From Sulfuriroseicoccus oceanibius (GTDB lineage: Bacteria > Verrucomicrobiota > Verrucomicrobiia > Verrucomicrobiales > SLCJ01), in NCBI RefSeq assembly GCF_010681825.2, contig NZ_CP066776.1, positions 3,100,001-3,164,000 of the forward strand: DNA of 64,000 nucleotides. Reading direction: 5' to 3'. The translations under genes were made by a program, and so were the position numbers. Of the stretch, positions 1-11,519 are shown piece after piece (the stretch's first letter is position 1; the number at the start of each line of letters is the position of its first letter). The notes beneath the pieces were generated by a model. It saw nothing but the letters and a program-made list of their open reading frames with translations. It was not told the origin of the DNA and did no database searches.

Positions 1-30
1 GAAGACCGCACGCTTCTTCAGATCATTCAT
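1..30 (-). CDS. Probable ftsI/PBP transpeptidase, first 10 codons only
   Basis: Ten codons (M-N-D-L-K-K-R-A-V-F) read from an ATG at 30 down to the window edge. They follow ftsL by 46 bases in a division/cell-wall cluster where the septal transpeptidase gene ftsI normally comes next. A basic N-terminus before the membrane anchor fits that family. Nothing more of the protein is visible, so the identity rests on gene order only. Confidence 0.4.
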   Translation of the reverse strand, partial: MNDLKKRAVF

Positions 31-76
31 TCGCTATAATTCCAGTCGGATTGTTCGATCCATCACGAGCGACAGA

Positions 77-463
77 CTACGGCAGGTTCAAATCCACAGT
101 CGACGCCAAGCCCGTCGGGTTGGTGCGCAATGCCGGGTTGGTCGGCACTTGGTCGATGTAAAGTACGTCGCCGGCTGGGATCTCGACCAACATCGAGTTC
201 ATCGAAGCCAATCGTTGCTGCAACGCGGAGTGGCTGAGCATTGCAGCCTGCTGGACTCGCTGGTCTTGAATCTCTTGGCGCAAGTTCTTCATCTCTTCCT
301 CCAACTTGGAGATTTCCGCCTGACGGTCGGTCTCGCGGGTATCAAAAACCACGGAAGAGACAAACGTCGCCAGCGCGATCAACGCGATGAAGACGAGAAA
401 GAAGATGCCCGAAAGACCTACTTCGTTGCGGTAGGCGTTTTTAGTAGAACGTCTGGTAGCCAT
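77..463 (-). CDS. ftsL: FtsL-like small bitopic division protein
   Basis: A 128-residue protein with a short basic cytoplasmic N-terminus, one membrane segment (about residues 18-40) and a coiled-coil-like stretch (about 44-90, rich in E, K, Q and R). This is the architecture of FtsL, which joins FtsB and FtsQ in the divisome and helps activate septal peptidoglycan synthesis. FtsL sequences are poorly conserved, so the call depends on topology and on its place 45 bases downstream of rsmH and just before the probable ftsI start. The C-terminal 35 residues beyond the coil have no recognised motif. Confidence 0.65.
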   Translation of the reverse strand: MATRRSTKNAYRNEVGLSGIFFLVFIALIALATFVSSVVFDTRETDRQAEISKLEEEMKNLRQEIQDQRVQQAAMLSHSALQQRLASMNSMLVEIPAGDVLYIDQVPTNPALRTNPTGLASTVDLNLP

Positions 464-508
464 GAGGGGATCAGAGGTGAGGGATTGATAATGATTGAAA
501 AGAGGGAA

Positions 509-1633
509 TTACTTGCGGGGCAGACGCTCGGCAACACGCACCTTGGCGCTACGCGAGCGTGGGTTGACGCGAATTTCTTCGTCGGTTGGAAGGAGCGGCT
601 TGCGCTTTACCAAGCGGTAGGCGTAGTCCGGGTTCGGGCGCGGCTCGGGCCAGCTCTCATGGTCGAGCATTTCCTGCGAACGTTTGCGGAAGTCGAGCTT
701 CACCATCCGGTCCTCAAGCGAGTGGAATGTAATGATGGCCAGGCGCCCGCCGTCGCCAAGCATGCGGGGCAGTGCATCCAGCGTCTGCTCGAGCACACTC
801 ATCTCATGGTTCACTGCAATGCGCAGCGCTTGGAAAACCCGCGTCGCCGGATGCTTCGGCCCACGCTTCGGCACCACGCGCTCGATCAAATCAGCCAACT
901 CCAAGGTCGTCTGGAAGGGATGAAGTGAGCGGTACGAGACGATCTCACGAGCGATCTTGCGCGAGAACTTCTCCTCGCCGTACTGGAAGAAAATACGCGC
1001 CAGCTCCTCTGCCTCCCATGTGTTCACCAAATCGGCTGCAGTTTGCATCGTCGGATCGTTGGCATCCATGCGCATGTCCAACGGCCCCTCACGCATGAAC
1101 GAAAAGCCACGCTCGGGAGCATCCAGCTGGCGCGAACTCACCCCAAGGTCGATCAACACGCCATCCAAATGCTCGACCCCACGCAAGGTCAACTCGCGCT
1201 CGATCCCACAAAAGTTGGAGTGCACCGGAATGAACCGACTACCAAACCGGGCCAAGCGCTCGGACGCAAATTGAATCGCCTCGAGATCCTGGTCGAAACC
1301 ATACACCGTCGCCCCTGCTTCCAATAACCGCTCGGTGTGACCTCCGCCACCCAAGGTCAGATCAGCAATCACCTTTCCCTCGGCCGGCTGAAGCGCGGCG
1401 ATACACTCGTCAGGCATCACCGGCGCATGATAATCCCCCATCGGCGTGATGTCGCCCGCATCCGAAGACTCGCTGGCCACGGCGGTCGGATCGGCAGCCC
1501 AACTGCGACCACGCCCCGCTCCCACGGCACTCCAAAAATTCATCACGGACTGAGGCAGAACCTCTCCCATCGACGGCACACGAAGCCGCATCGTATGACT
1601 GGAGAGCCGGACGCTGTTGGCAATAGTACCCAT
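509..1633 (-). CDS. rsmH: 16S rRNA (cytosine-1402-N4) methyltransferase RsmH
   Basis: RsmH uses S-adenosylmethionine to N4-methylate C1402 of 16S rRNA in the decoding centre. The SAM-binding motif DLTLGGGGHTE, the family stretch RVFQALRIAVNHE and the closing ITFHSLEDR are all present, and the protein ends in the usual basic RSRSAKVRVAER tail. The longest frame gives 374 residues, but homology should begin at MGDYHAPV, residue 65 (ATG at 1441), which would give the usual length of about 310. Neither start has a clear Shine-Dalgarno sequence, so the 64-residue extension is doubtful. The gene sits between mraZ and ftsL in the standard dcw order. Confidence 0.92.
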   Translation of the reverse strand: MGTIANSVRLSSHTMRLRVPSMGEVLPQSVMNFWSAVGAGRGRSWAADPTAVASESSDAGDITPMGDYHAPVMPDECIAALQPAEGKVIADLTLGGGGHTERLLEAGATVYGFDQDLEAIQFASERLARFGSRFIPVHSNFCGIERELTLRGVEHLDGVLIDLGVSSRQLDAPERGFSFMREGPLDMRMDANDPTMQTAADLVNTWEAEELARIFFQYGEEKFSRKIAREIVSYRSLHPFQTTLELADLIERVVPKRGPKHPATRVFQALRIAVNHEMSVLEQTLDALPRMLGDGGRLAIITFHSLEDRMVKLDFRKRSQEMLDHESWPEPRPNPDYAYRLVKRKPLLPTDEEIRVNPRSRSAKVRVAERLPRK

Positions 1634-1684
1634 TTGATATCTGTGTTTGAGGTTGTGAGGAAGTGAATGGTGAGGAGAAAAGGA

Positions 1685-1739
1685 TCCCCGCCCCTAACCG
1701 CGATCGGGGACGCAGCCAGGACGGGCTCAAGCAAGAGCC
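1685..1739 (-). promoter_or_regulatory. Two hairpins between mraZ and rsmH, possible attenuator
   Basis: On the minus strand the 131-base mraZ-rsmH gap holds a GGCTC/GAGCC hairpin (1724-1739) and then a TCCCCG/CGGGGA hairpin (1685-1710). The second is followed at once by TCCTTTTCTCC. The short T-run makes it a weak terminator or attenuator candidate that could set expression of rsmH and later genes relative to mraZ. There is no further support. Confidence 0.3.
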
Positions 1740-1764
1740 TGGGGGGATTTGAAAATGTAAAAGA

Positions 1765-2214
1765 TCAGATTCCAAGGGAGTCGGCCATGGCATCGAACGA
1801 AGCGGATTCGTCCTCAACCAACTTGGTCCAGTTGGCCGCATTCCAAACCTCGATGCGCGCTCCCACTCCGAGAAGCACCACGTCGCGGTCGTCGCCTAAC
1901 ACGCCAACCATCCCCTGCGGCAAAAGAACCCGACCTGACTTGTCGATCGGGCACTCCTTCGCCATGGCGAAAAACATGCGTCGGAAACGCTGCGCTTCCT
2001 TCGCTGACAAATTCTTAACCGAGTCATCACCCAATCGGTCGAACTCGTCCTTGGGCATCAACACCAGGTAATTCCCGTCATCCCCTTTACGCTGAATGGC
2101 ATACAACGAAGGAACCTCGCTACTGCGCCAGCACGACGGAACCGTCACTCGATTCTTATCATCGAGTGTTCGCGGGTAGTCCCCGCTGAAACGGTTGACG
2201 GCTCTTTGCTCCAA
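1765..2214 (-). CDS. mraZ: MraZ, DNA-binding regulator of the division cluster
   Basis: MraZ is an AbrB-fold protein that forms rings, binds direct repeats in front of its own gene and represses the dcw cluster. The 149 residues carry the two expected half-repeats: YPRTLDDKNRVTVP near residues 13-26 and the better-conserved CPIDKSGRVLLP near 88-99. In the first, the usual DxKGR is DDKNR, a mild variant. It is the first gene of the operon, and the region just upstream (2255-2323) contains a promoter overlapped by 10-bp-spaced TGGGG/TGGAG boxes, which fits autoregulation. Confidence 0.93.
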   Translation of the reverse strand: MEQRAVNRFSGDYPRTLDDKNRVTVPSCWRSSEVPSLYAIQRKGDDGNYLVLMPKDEFDRLGDDSVKNLSAKEAQRFRRMFFAMAKECPIDKSGRVLLPQGMVGVLGDDRDVVLLGVGARIEVWNAANWTKLVEDESASFDAMADSLGI

Positions 2215-2254
2215 GGTGTTGACGGTGAGATCTCAGCGCGGAGGAGTGGGTGCA

Positions 2255-2323
2255 CTCCACATATCCCTCCACGGCGCCCCATTTATCCCCACTTTGCCCC
2301 ACACGGTCAACGACATTCTCCAC
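2255..2323 (-). promoter_or_regulatory. mraZ promoter with overlapping MraZ box array
   Basis: Minus-strand hexamers of the form GTGGGG, GTGGGG, ATGGGG and GTGGAG occupy 2297-2302, 2287-2292, 2277-2282 and 2267-2272, exactly 10 bases apart. Further GTGGAG copies lie at 2255-2260 and 2318-2323. A good sigma-70 promoter lies within the array: TTGACC (2305-2310), 17 bases, GATAAA (2282-2287). The known MraZ operator is a set of TGGGR-type repeats with 5-base spacers, so this is very likely the autoregulatory site. The array fills the spacer, the -10 and the start region. Divergent cls begins at 2470. Confidence 0.8.
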
Positions 2324-2469
2324 AAAACACGGAATTATCAGGGACTTGTACTTGGATCATCCCCACCGCCTTCCCGCACCCTCTGGTCAGGCCCCACCGG
2401 CCTACCCACTCCGCCCCACTCTTTTACACTCGCCAACCCAGCAGAACGGCAGGCACACTGGACCTTGAG

Positions 2470-3993
2470 ATGACCTCCAGCCGTGCCAAACAAGCCCGAT
2501 CCTCTATCGCCCGATGGATAGGTAACACGCCTGTGCTCGGCTCGATCACCCGCTGGATGTCCAAGAAGAGGAAAACCGTCGCGACTGCCATCGTGATCAC
2601 ATTTCACATCGCCGGCGCCCTCTCGTCGGTAAATGCGATCATGACCACCCGCACCGCACAGGGAGCCATCGCCTGGGCAGTGGCTCTCAACACATTCCCT
2701 TACGGAACAGTGCCGGCATATTGGATTTTCGGCCGCGATGAATTCAAAGGCTACGTGGTAGCCAGGCGCGACGACACCTTCGCCACCCAACCTGCCGCAA
2801 ACCAACTCATGGAAGCGCTGCGCAGCGAAGAGCTCGCGGCACGCAATGTCGGCCCCCGAGGCGCCATTCTTGAAAAGCTTGCGATGCTCCCCTTCACCCG
2901 CGGCAACCAAGTCGACCTCCTGATAGACGGCGAGGCAACCTTCGACGCGATCTTTGATGCCATCGACAACGCGGAAGACTACATCCTGGTGCAGTTTTAC
3001 ATCCTGCGGGATGACGAACTCGGCACCCAACTAAAGAACAAGCTCCTCACCAAAGCCAAGCAAGGCGTACGCGTCTACGTTCTATTCGACGAGATCGGTA
3101 GCTACGGCCTCCCGGAGAGCTATCTCACCGACCTGCGCGCAGGCGGAGTGAAGATCTCGCGCTTCCACAGCCAAAAAGGCGACACCAACCGATTCCAGCT
3201 CAACTTTCGCAACCACCGTAAGATCGTCATCGTCGACGGTCATGTCGCCTTTGTCGGCGGCCACAATGTAGGCGACGAATACCTCGGCAAAGACCCCGAA
3301 ATGTCCCCGTGGCGAGACACCCACGTAGCCGTTCGCGGCCCAGCCGTTCAATGCATCCAGATCCCATTCGGCGAAGACTGGCACTGGGCCACTGGCGAAG
3401 CTCTCTACGACCTGAACTGGACTCCGGTCGCAGCTCCCGATGGACAACAGGAAGTCCTCTCGCTCGCCACCGGCCCGGCAGACCCGCTGGAGACCTGCAC
3501 ACTCTTCTTTCTCGACGCCATCAACTCGGCCACCGAAAGACTGTGGATCGCCAGCCCCTACTTTGTTCCGGACGAACAATTCGTCTCAGCCCTCCAACTG
3601 GCATCGCTCCGTGGCGTGGACGTCCGCATCCTCATCCCCGAGGAAGCCGACAGCACGCTGGTATGGCTATCCTCCTTCTCCTACCTCGACGCGATGGAGA
3701 AAGCGGGCATCCGTACGTTCCGCTACCAACCCGGATTCCTTCATCAAAAGGTGCTGTTAGTCGACGACGACTTCGCCAGCGTCGGCACCGCCAACTTCGA
3801 CAACCGATCGTTCCGGCTCAACTTTGAGATCACCATCGCGGTACACGACAGCACCTTCGCTGCACAAGTTGCCACCATGCTAGAGACCGACCTGGAGAAA
3901 AGCGTCGAGGCCTCTGCGGCGGACTTCAACGAGGCGCCCTTTTACAAACGTCTCGCCTCCCGCTTCGCACGCTTGCTAGCCCCCGTGCAGTAG
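2470..3993 (+). CDS. cls: Cardiolipin synthase (phospholipase D superfamily)
   Basis: The enzyme makes cardiolipin from phosphatidylglycerol at the inner membrane. Two HKD catalytic motifs are visible: HRKIVIVDGHVAFVGGHN near the middle and HQKVLLVDDDFASVGTANFD near the C-terminus. Two N-terminal hydrophobic segments give the usual anchor. At about 507 residues from the ATG at 2470 it matches bacterial Cls. The frame stays open back to 2206, but that part overlaps the mraZ promoter region and is not expected to be coding. An ATG at 2557 (MSKKRKTV) is a second possible start. It is divergent from mraZ. Confidence 0.88.
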   Translation: MTSSRAKQARSSIARWIGNTPVLGSITRWMSKKRKTVATAIVITFHIAGALSSVNAIMTTRTAQGAIAWAVALNTFPYGTVPAYWIFGRDEFKGYVVARRDDTFATQPAANQLMEALRSEELAARNVGPRGAILEKLAMLPFTRGNQVDLLIDGEATFDAIFDAIDNAEDYILVQFYILRDDELGTQLKNKLLTKAKQGVRVYVLFDEIGSYGLPESYLTDLRAGGVKISRFHSQKGDTNRFQLNFRNHRKIVIVDGHVAFVGGHNVGDEYLGKDPEMSPWRDTHVAVRGPAVQCIQIPFGEDWHWATGEALYDLNWTPVAAPDGQQEVLSLATGPADPLETCTLFFLDAINSATERLWIASPYFVPDEQFVSALQLASLRGVDVRILIPEEADSTLVWLSSFSYLDAMEKAGIRTFRYQPGFLHQKVLLVDDDFASVGTANFDNRSFRLNFEITIAVHDSTFAAQVATMLETDLEKSVEASAADFNEAPFYKRLASRFARLLAPVQ

Positions 3994-4139
3994 CACTGCC
4001 ACCAATGACCACCATTTAAAGGCCGGATTGGAGGAACCTTGACGAGCTTTTCCTGATGAGGACGGGCGTACCAGCAGGCAACCTGAGCCCCTCAACCCCG
4101 TGCATCAAAAACAACCGGGCACCGCGTATTGGACGGCAC

Positions 4140-4185
4140 AAAAAATCCGGGCACCCAACGGAAGCTCTCCGCCGGATGCCCGGAT
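4140..4185 (-). terminator. Intrinsic terminator of the 4211-5634 operon
   Basis: A perfect 9-bp stem, ATCCGGGCA (4145-4153) with TGCCCGGAT (4177-4185), is followed on the minus strand by a run of six T (complement of 4140-4145). It lies 25 bases beyond the stop of the secreted protein gene. Confidence 0.75.
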
Positions 4186-4210
4186 GATGATTCATCAGCC
4201 CTAAGCTCGC

Positions 4211-4714
4211 TCACTCGTCTTTCTTCACCACACCGCCGGTCTTATATCCATAGACCAACGCCCAGTTGAACCCCTCCATATCCTTCACCACACCAGAAAT
4301 CCTAACAGCCACCAACATGGTACGTTCAGGCTTAAACTCGAACACCAAAGCCTCGCCCACTTTCTTCAACTCGCCCTCGATCACATTGCCATCCACATCG
4401 GTCACCTCCATCTCAAGAGCAGTCCCCTCTTCCGACGACCCGAGGAAGAACCAGTAACGATTGCCCCGGAAAACCTGGTATCCCACACGACTGGACTCCT
4501 CATTCTCCAAGCGGCCACTCGCATAGTCATAGCGAATCCGCACCCCTTGCTCCTCGACATAAGACTGCGCAGCCTCCAACGCGAAGCTATGGGCGTCATC
4601 GACCACCGCTTCCGCAGGACTAATACTCAACGCAGCTGCGGCGAGCCAACCGGCGCAACAAAGCGCCTTGGAAAAACCGTGAGATTTCGACCGTTTGTTC
4701 TGTTGTTTTATCAT
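4211..4714 (-). CDS. Secreted protein of unknown function
   Basis: A 167-residue protein I do not recognise. The N-terminus is a clear signal peptide: basic region KRSKSHGFSK, a hydrophobic stretch to about residue 33 and a probable cut after AEA. The mature part is about 130 residues, rich in E, V and G with alternating hydrophobic residues, suggesting a small beta-rich periplasmic or outer-membrane-exposed domain. It lies 17 bases downstream of another exported protein gene (4732-5634), so the two are probably one transcript ending at the terminator at 4140-4185. Confidence 0.6.
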   Translation of the reverse strand: MIKQQNKRSKSHGFSKALCCAGWLAAAALSISPAEAVVDDAHSFALEAAQSYVEEQGVRIRYDYASGRLENEESSRVGYQVFRGNRYWFFLGSSEEGTALEMEVTDVDGNVIEGELKKVGEALVFEFKPERTMLVAVRISGVVKDMEGFNWALVYGYKTGGVVKKDE

Positions 4715-4731
4715 CTGATCAACTCCCGTGG

Positions 4732-5634
4732 TTATTGGTTGTCCGTTGTAGGTTTCCCCTCCACATTCTCAGCCGCAGCATCCTCCGCAGCTTCTTCGCC
4801 CCCCTTGGCTTCGCTCTTTGCACCGTAGATGGCAGCGACCACTTCATTGGAGATGTGCTCAATCTGAGCCACCTCGATATCCGTGAGCATTTCCTTGTTC
4901 ATCAAAATGCGCAGCTGCACCAGGGCCTTCTCCATCGTCGGCACCCCGTCGACCCGGCGCGCCCGCTCGCCCATGTTGGACAACACTTTGGAAAAATGCA
5001 CCGCCAAGTCCGGCTGTCTCAGCAACTCCGCGCGTTCGTTGGAATAGCTGTCGAGAATCACATGACTTACCGCCTCTGTTCCTCGTACCCATCCGCCCAA
5101 GCTCACAAACTGGGACAACTCTTCGTCCTGCAACTTTTCCATCGCGGTACGCACGGTCGTCTGTGTCTTGTCCAACTCAGCCCGAACCGAATCCCAGTCT
5201 CCCGCGTCCGATCCATCGACCATCGCCCGCGCGTGACCGGCAACTTCGTCCTTCACCCCCAGCATCTCGGCCAACTCCAAAACCTCAGGCCCCAAATCCT
5301 TGATCGCGTTCTTATCCGAAGCCTGAACCGCTAAAAACCCTTCCGCCACCACTGCCCCCATCACCAACGCCGCCTGCGGACGTGACAACCGCTGCGGACG
5401 TTTCGGCAATGGCGCCACGCCCTTCCAGTTGCGGATCCCCAGATCATCAAGCACCGCAAAAATCTCATGCGGCACCGGAATCACCACTTGGTCGAGCACC
5501 TGCACCGGCGCCATTTCATCCGGACTGTCCGCCGCGCCCATCGCTGGAGTCACGTTGGCCATCGCCGTTCCCACCACCGCCACACTCGCGACCACCACCT
5601 TCGCCCCCCGTAGATTCATCAATGAACGTAACAT
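4732..5634 (-). CDS. Exported, mostly helical protein of unknown function
   Basis: About 300 residues from the ATG at 5634 (MLRSLMNLRGAK), chosen because it gives a normal signal peptide with a cut near AMGAAD; the frame remains open to 5670 and an ATG at 5619 is also possible. The mature protein is predicted mostly helical from heptad-like sequence (for example KTQTTVRTAMEKLQDEELSQF) and ends in a low-complexity tail rich in A, E and G. No family or catalytic motif was recognised. It is the first gene of a two-gene unit with the secreted protein at 4211-4714. Confidence 0.55.
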   Translation of the reverse strand: MLRSLMNLRGAKVVVASVAVVGTAMANVTPAMGAADSPDEMAPVQVLDQVVIPVPHEIFAVLDDLGIRNWKGVAPLPKRPQRLSRPQAALVMGAVVAEGFLAVQASDKNAIKDLGPEVLELAEMLGVKDEVAGHARAMVDGSDAGDWDSVRAELDKTQTTVRTAMEKLQDEELSQFVSLGGWVRGTEAVSHVILDSYSNERAELLRQPDLAVHFSKVLSNMGERARRVDGVPTMEKALVQLRILMNKEMLTDIEVAQIEHISNEVVAAIYGAKSEAKGGEEAAEDAAAENVEGKPTTDNQ

Positions 5635-5821
5635 GCCCACCAGAATGTGGAGAATCGGACCAATTGGCAAGCCTAGGTCGCAGCGGATTTGGATGAATTT
5701 TGCACCCGATCCACCGAAGATTCTGTTTGTGCATCACATGGGATTCAGTAGAACTATGCGGATTGACTGAGTGCGGATCCCGCCGGATCCGCCACCCACG
5801 CATTGAATCGTATTTTCTACC

Positions 5822-8289
<2,468 letters not shown>

Positions 8290-8318
8290 GCCATCGGCTG
8301 ACAGATCCAAAACTCACC

Positions 8319-8362
8319 ATGAGGTGCCTGACACTCGCTGTCGGGCGCCTCATTTTTTTTTT
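8319..8362 (+). terminator. Intrinsic terminator of kdsB-pyrG
   Basis: A 15-bp stem (8319-8333 with 8339-8353, two G-U pairs) closes a 5-base loop and runs straight into about ten T. It starts 30 bases after the pyrG stop. Confidence 0.9.
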
Positions 8363-8534
8363 GCCACCGCACATCTCCGGAGTCTGAATCAGACAGAACC
8401 ACAAGAATTTGAGACAATTTCTCTCATCATATTCGCCCCTAATCCGTTACGCATGAGCAATCGTACTTCCAATGCGTATCCCATTACTGCTAGACATAGC
8501 TTTGCTCTAGAAAGCCCCATTTGATCCACGATTT

Positions 8535-11435
8535 ATGAACAGCCGAAAACGCCCGACCCCTCGCATCCTCAAGACACTCGCCGCATCCGCGGTCTGTCTG
8601 GTTGCGAGCACGCTCGCCTCACACGCCAACCAGCCGCCGCAGCCCCCTCTCTTCCCGCACGAAACGTCGGACCTTCAGGTCGATCCTGCGATCAAGTTCG
8701 GCAAACTCGAGAACGGCGTCCGCTACGCCATCCTCAAAAACACCGAGCCTCCAAACCACGTCTCGCTGCGCCTCCATATCGACGCAGGATCCCTCGCCGA
8801 AGCCGATAACCAGCAGGGACTCGCTCACTTCCTTGAGCACATGGCATTCAACGGCACGGAGCACTTCGGGCCAGACGAACTCGTCACCTTCCTCCAAAAC
8901 AACGGCATCTCGTTCGGCGCGCACCTCAACGCCTACACCAGCTTCGACGAAACCGTCTACATGCTCGACCTCCCGGACAACAATCAGGAGCTCGTCGACA
9001 AGGGCATGCTGGTCATCGCCGATTGGGCCGACGGCATGTCCCTGATCGAAGAACAAATCGACCACGAGCGGGGCGTTATCCTCGCCGAAAAGCGCGACCG
9101 CGACTCGGTGGAGTTCCGCGTCATGGAACAACAGTTCAAGAACCTCCTGCCAGAAGCCCGCGTCACCAAGCGCTTCCCTATCGGCACGGAAGAAGTCATC
9201 ACAGGCGCACCTCGCGAGCGATTCGTTGAGTTCTACGAAGACAATTACTCACCAGACCGCACCACGGTCGTCGTCGTTGGCGACATCGATGAAGCCAAGA
9301 TCGAAGCCAAGATCCGCGAACTCTTCGGCAAAATGGAGCCGCTCACCGAACGCAAGCCCGATCCAGAACTCGGCCAAATCACCGTCTTCGAGAAACCGCA
9401 GCCGTCCGTGATCGTCGACGACGAGCTCAAGTCGACCAGCGTCGACATCACCTCGATCAAACCTTACCAGCATCATAGCGATAGCGTCGCGGACCGCACA
9501 CGCAGGCTCCCACTGAACCTTGCCACCGCGATGCTCAACACACGCCTCGGCGTACTCGCCAAATCAGAGGATGCCGGCTTCACTTCGGCCTCTGTCTCAT
9601 CGTACGAACTGATGGAAACCGCCGAGATGAACTCCATCTCAGTGACCGCCAAGGATCACGATTGGAAGCGCGCTCTGGAGGTCGCGGAGAACGAACTCCG
9701 CCGCGCGCTGGAGTTCGGGTTCACCCAGGCTGAATATGACGAAGTCGTGGCCAACCTCGGCCGCTCATTCGAAGATGCAGTAAAGAGCAAAAGCACACGT
9801 CACTCAGACTCGTTGGCGGTTGCACTCACCGGCTCGATCCACGACGGCAAAGTGTTCACCACCCCGGAATCCAACCTCGAATGGTTCAAGGCCACGATCG
9901 GCTCGATGAGTCCGGAAATCGCCCACCAAGCACTGGTCAAAGCATGGAGTGAACCAAACCTCGCCATCAACCTGACCTCACCAAAAGAAGTCGAAGGCAA
10001 GGAAGCTGCGCTGATGGAGCAATTCGCTGCCGTGACTCAAAACGAAGTCACCGCGCCAGCAGAGACCGAAACCTCGGCATTCGCCTACGATAACCTTGGC
10101 GAGCCAGGCACCGTCACCAAGCGCACGGAGATCGAAGACCTCGGCATCACCCAGCTCGAGCTCTCAAATGGCGTACGCGTCAATTTGAAGTCGACCGACT
10201 TCGCCAAGAACGAAGTCAATCTGACCGCACGCATCTCCGGCGGCTTGGTTGTCCAGCCGGAGAACAAGCCCGGACTCTCGATGATTCTCAGCGGATTCTT
10301 CAACGGCGGCGGTCTGGAAGCGCATCCCGTCGATGAGCTCCAGCGGATCTTCGCAGGCAAGAAAATCGGAACCGCTCTCAGCGTAGACGAAGACGCCTTC
10401 GTTCTCGCCGGAAAAACCACACCGGAAGACATGGAGGACCAACTCAAACTGATGGTCGCCTACATTCAGCACCCGGGCTACCGCGATGAAGCGGAGCGCA
10501 TGATCCGAAACATGCTCCCAATGCTCACCGCCCAGCTCAAAACAACTCCACAAGGAATCCTCTCCACCAAGGGAGCCCATTTCCTGGCTGGCAACGACCC
10601 TCGCTTCGGCCTGGCATCCACCGACGTGCTCGACGACTACACCATGGAAGACGTCAAAGCCTGGTTGAGCGGCCCACTCAGCGACGGATCGATCGAGCTC
10701 TCAATCGTTGGCGACTTCGATGTGGAATCGATTATCCCACAAATCGCAGCAACCTTCGGTGCCCTGCCAACCCGCCCATGGAGCTGGTCGGTCAATGCCG
10801 AAGCGCGCGAAGTGCCATCTCCAGAGTCCAACCGCAAGACCTTCCACTTGGACAGCAAACTGCCAAAAGGACTCGTCACCGTGAACTGGCCACTTGATCC
10901 AAACGAGGACATCCACAAATCGCGCACTGCCCGACTTCTCGGAGACATCCTCAGTGACCGCCTACGTGTCGAGATCCGCGAAAAAGCCGGCGACGCCTAC
11001 AGCCCACAAGCAGGCTTCAGCGACTCCCGCTTCTGGATCAATGACGGCACACTCATGACCTTCATTCAAGTCGACCCTAAACTCACCGACGACATCGCCG
11101 AGCGCCTCATCGCCATCGGCAACGACTTGGCTGAAAACGGTGCCACCGCTGAAGAGCTTGAGCGCGCTCGCGAACCAGCCCTCGCATTGGTTACCAAAGC
11201 TGTGCGTTCCAATAGCTATTGGCTCGGATCGGTTCTCAATGGGTCACAGCACAAGGCTCACCAGATCGACTGGGCGCGCACGTTCCCTGACGGTTACTCA
11301 AAGGTCACGTTGGAGGAGGTGAACGCCATGGCAAAGGAAACCCTCACCAAGGACAAGGCCACCACCGTCATCATCACCACCGATAAGGCCGCCGCAGACG
11401 AAGAACAGCAGCCAGCCGCAGACGAAGCCGCGTAA
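8535..11435 (+). CDS. Secreted M16-family zinc metalloprotease (pitrilysin-like)
   Basis: A 966-residue protein with a signal peptide (cut near SHA-N, about residue 31). The inverted zinc motif HFLEH is at residues 98-102 and the downstream glutamate in HERGVILAE supplies the third ligand, as in pitrilysin and insulinase. Two M16 halves are visible: the active one (about 50-500) and an inactive C-terminal one (about 540-940). The length fits the two-domain PqqL/zinc-protease group, which degrades peptides in the periplasm. The C-terminus is a short A/E-rich tail. It stands alone, with a terminator directly after it. Confidence 0.9.
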   Translation: MNSRKRPTPRILKTLAASAVCLVASTLASHANQPPQPPLFPHETSDLQVDPAIKFGKLENGVRYAILKNTEPPNHVSLRLHIDAGSLAEADNQQGLAHFLEHMAFNGTEHFGPDELVTFLQNNGISFGAHLNAYTSFDETVYMLDLPDNNQELVDKGMLVIADWADGMSLIEEQIDHERGVILAEKRDRDSVEFRVMEQQFKNLLPEARVTKRFPIGTEEVITGAPRERFVEFYEDNYSPDRTTVVVVGDIDEAKIEAKIRELFGKMEPLTERKPDPELGQITVFEKPQPSVIVDDELKSTSVDITSIKPYQHHSDSVADRTRRLPLNLATAMLNTRLGVLAKSEDAGFTSASVSSYELMETAEMNSISVTAKDHDWKRALEVAENELRRALEFGFTQAEYDEVVANLGRSFEDAVKSKSTRHSDSLAVALTGSIHDGKVFTTPESNLEWFKATIGSMSPEIAHQALVKAWSEPNLAINLTSPKEVEGKEAALMEQFAAVTQNEVTAPAETETSAFAYDNLGEPGTVTKRTEIEDLGITQLELSNGVRVNLKSTDFAKNEVNLTARISGGLVVQPENKPGLSMILSGFFNGGGLEAHPVDELQRIFAGKKIGTALSVDEDAFVLAGKTTPEDMEDQLKLMVAYIQHPGYRDEAERMIRNMLPMLTAQLKTTPQGILSTKGAHFLAGNDPRFGLASTDVLDDYTMEDVKAWLSGPLSDGSIELSIVGDFDVESIIPQIAATFGALPTRPWSWSVNAEAREVPSPESNRKTFHLDSKLPKGLVTVNWPLDPNEDIHKSRTARLLGDILSDRLRVEIREKAGDAYSPQAGFSDSRFWINDGTLMTFIQVDPKLTDDIAERLIAIGNDLAENGATAEELERAREPALALVTKAVRSNSYWLGSVLNGSQHKAHQIDWARTFPDGYSKVTLEEVNAMAKETLTKDKATTVIITTDKAAADEEQQPAADEAA

Positions 11436-11469
11436 ATCAAAACACCCCCGACGATCACGCCGGAATCAC

Positions 11470-11503
11470 AAAGGGAGCATGCAGTCCGCATGCTCCCTTT
11501 TTT
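11470..11503. terminator. Terminator between convergent M16 protease and malQ
   Basis: A perfect 13-bp stem (11470-11482 with 11488-11500) has a 5-base loop and ends in six T on the plus strand. It lies between two convergent genes; on the minus strand only a short T-run follows, so it is stronger for the protease gene. Confidence 0.85.
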
Positions 11504-11519
11504 CGTCGCTGAACAAGCG

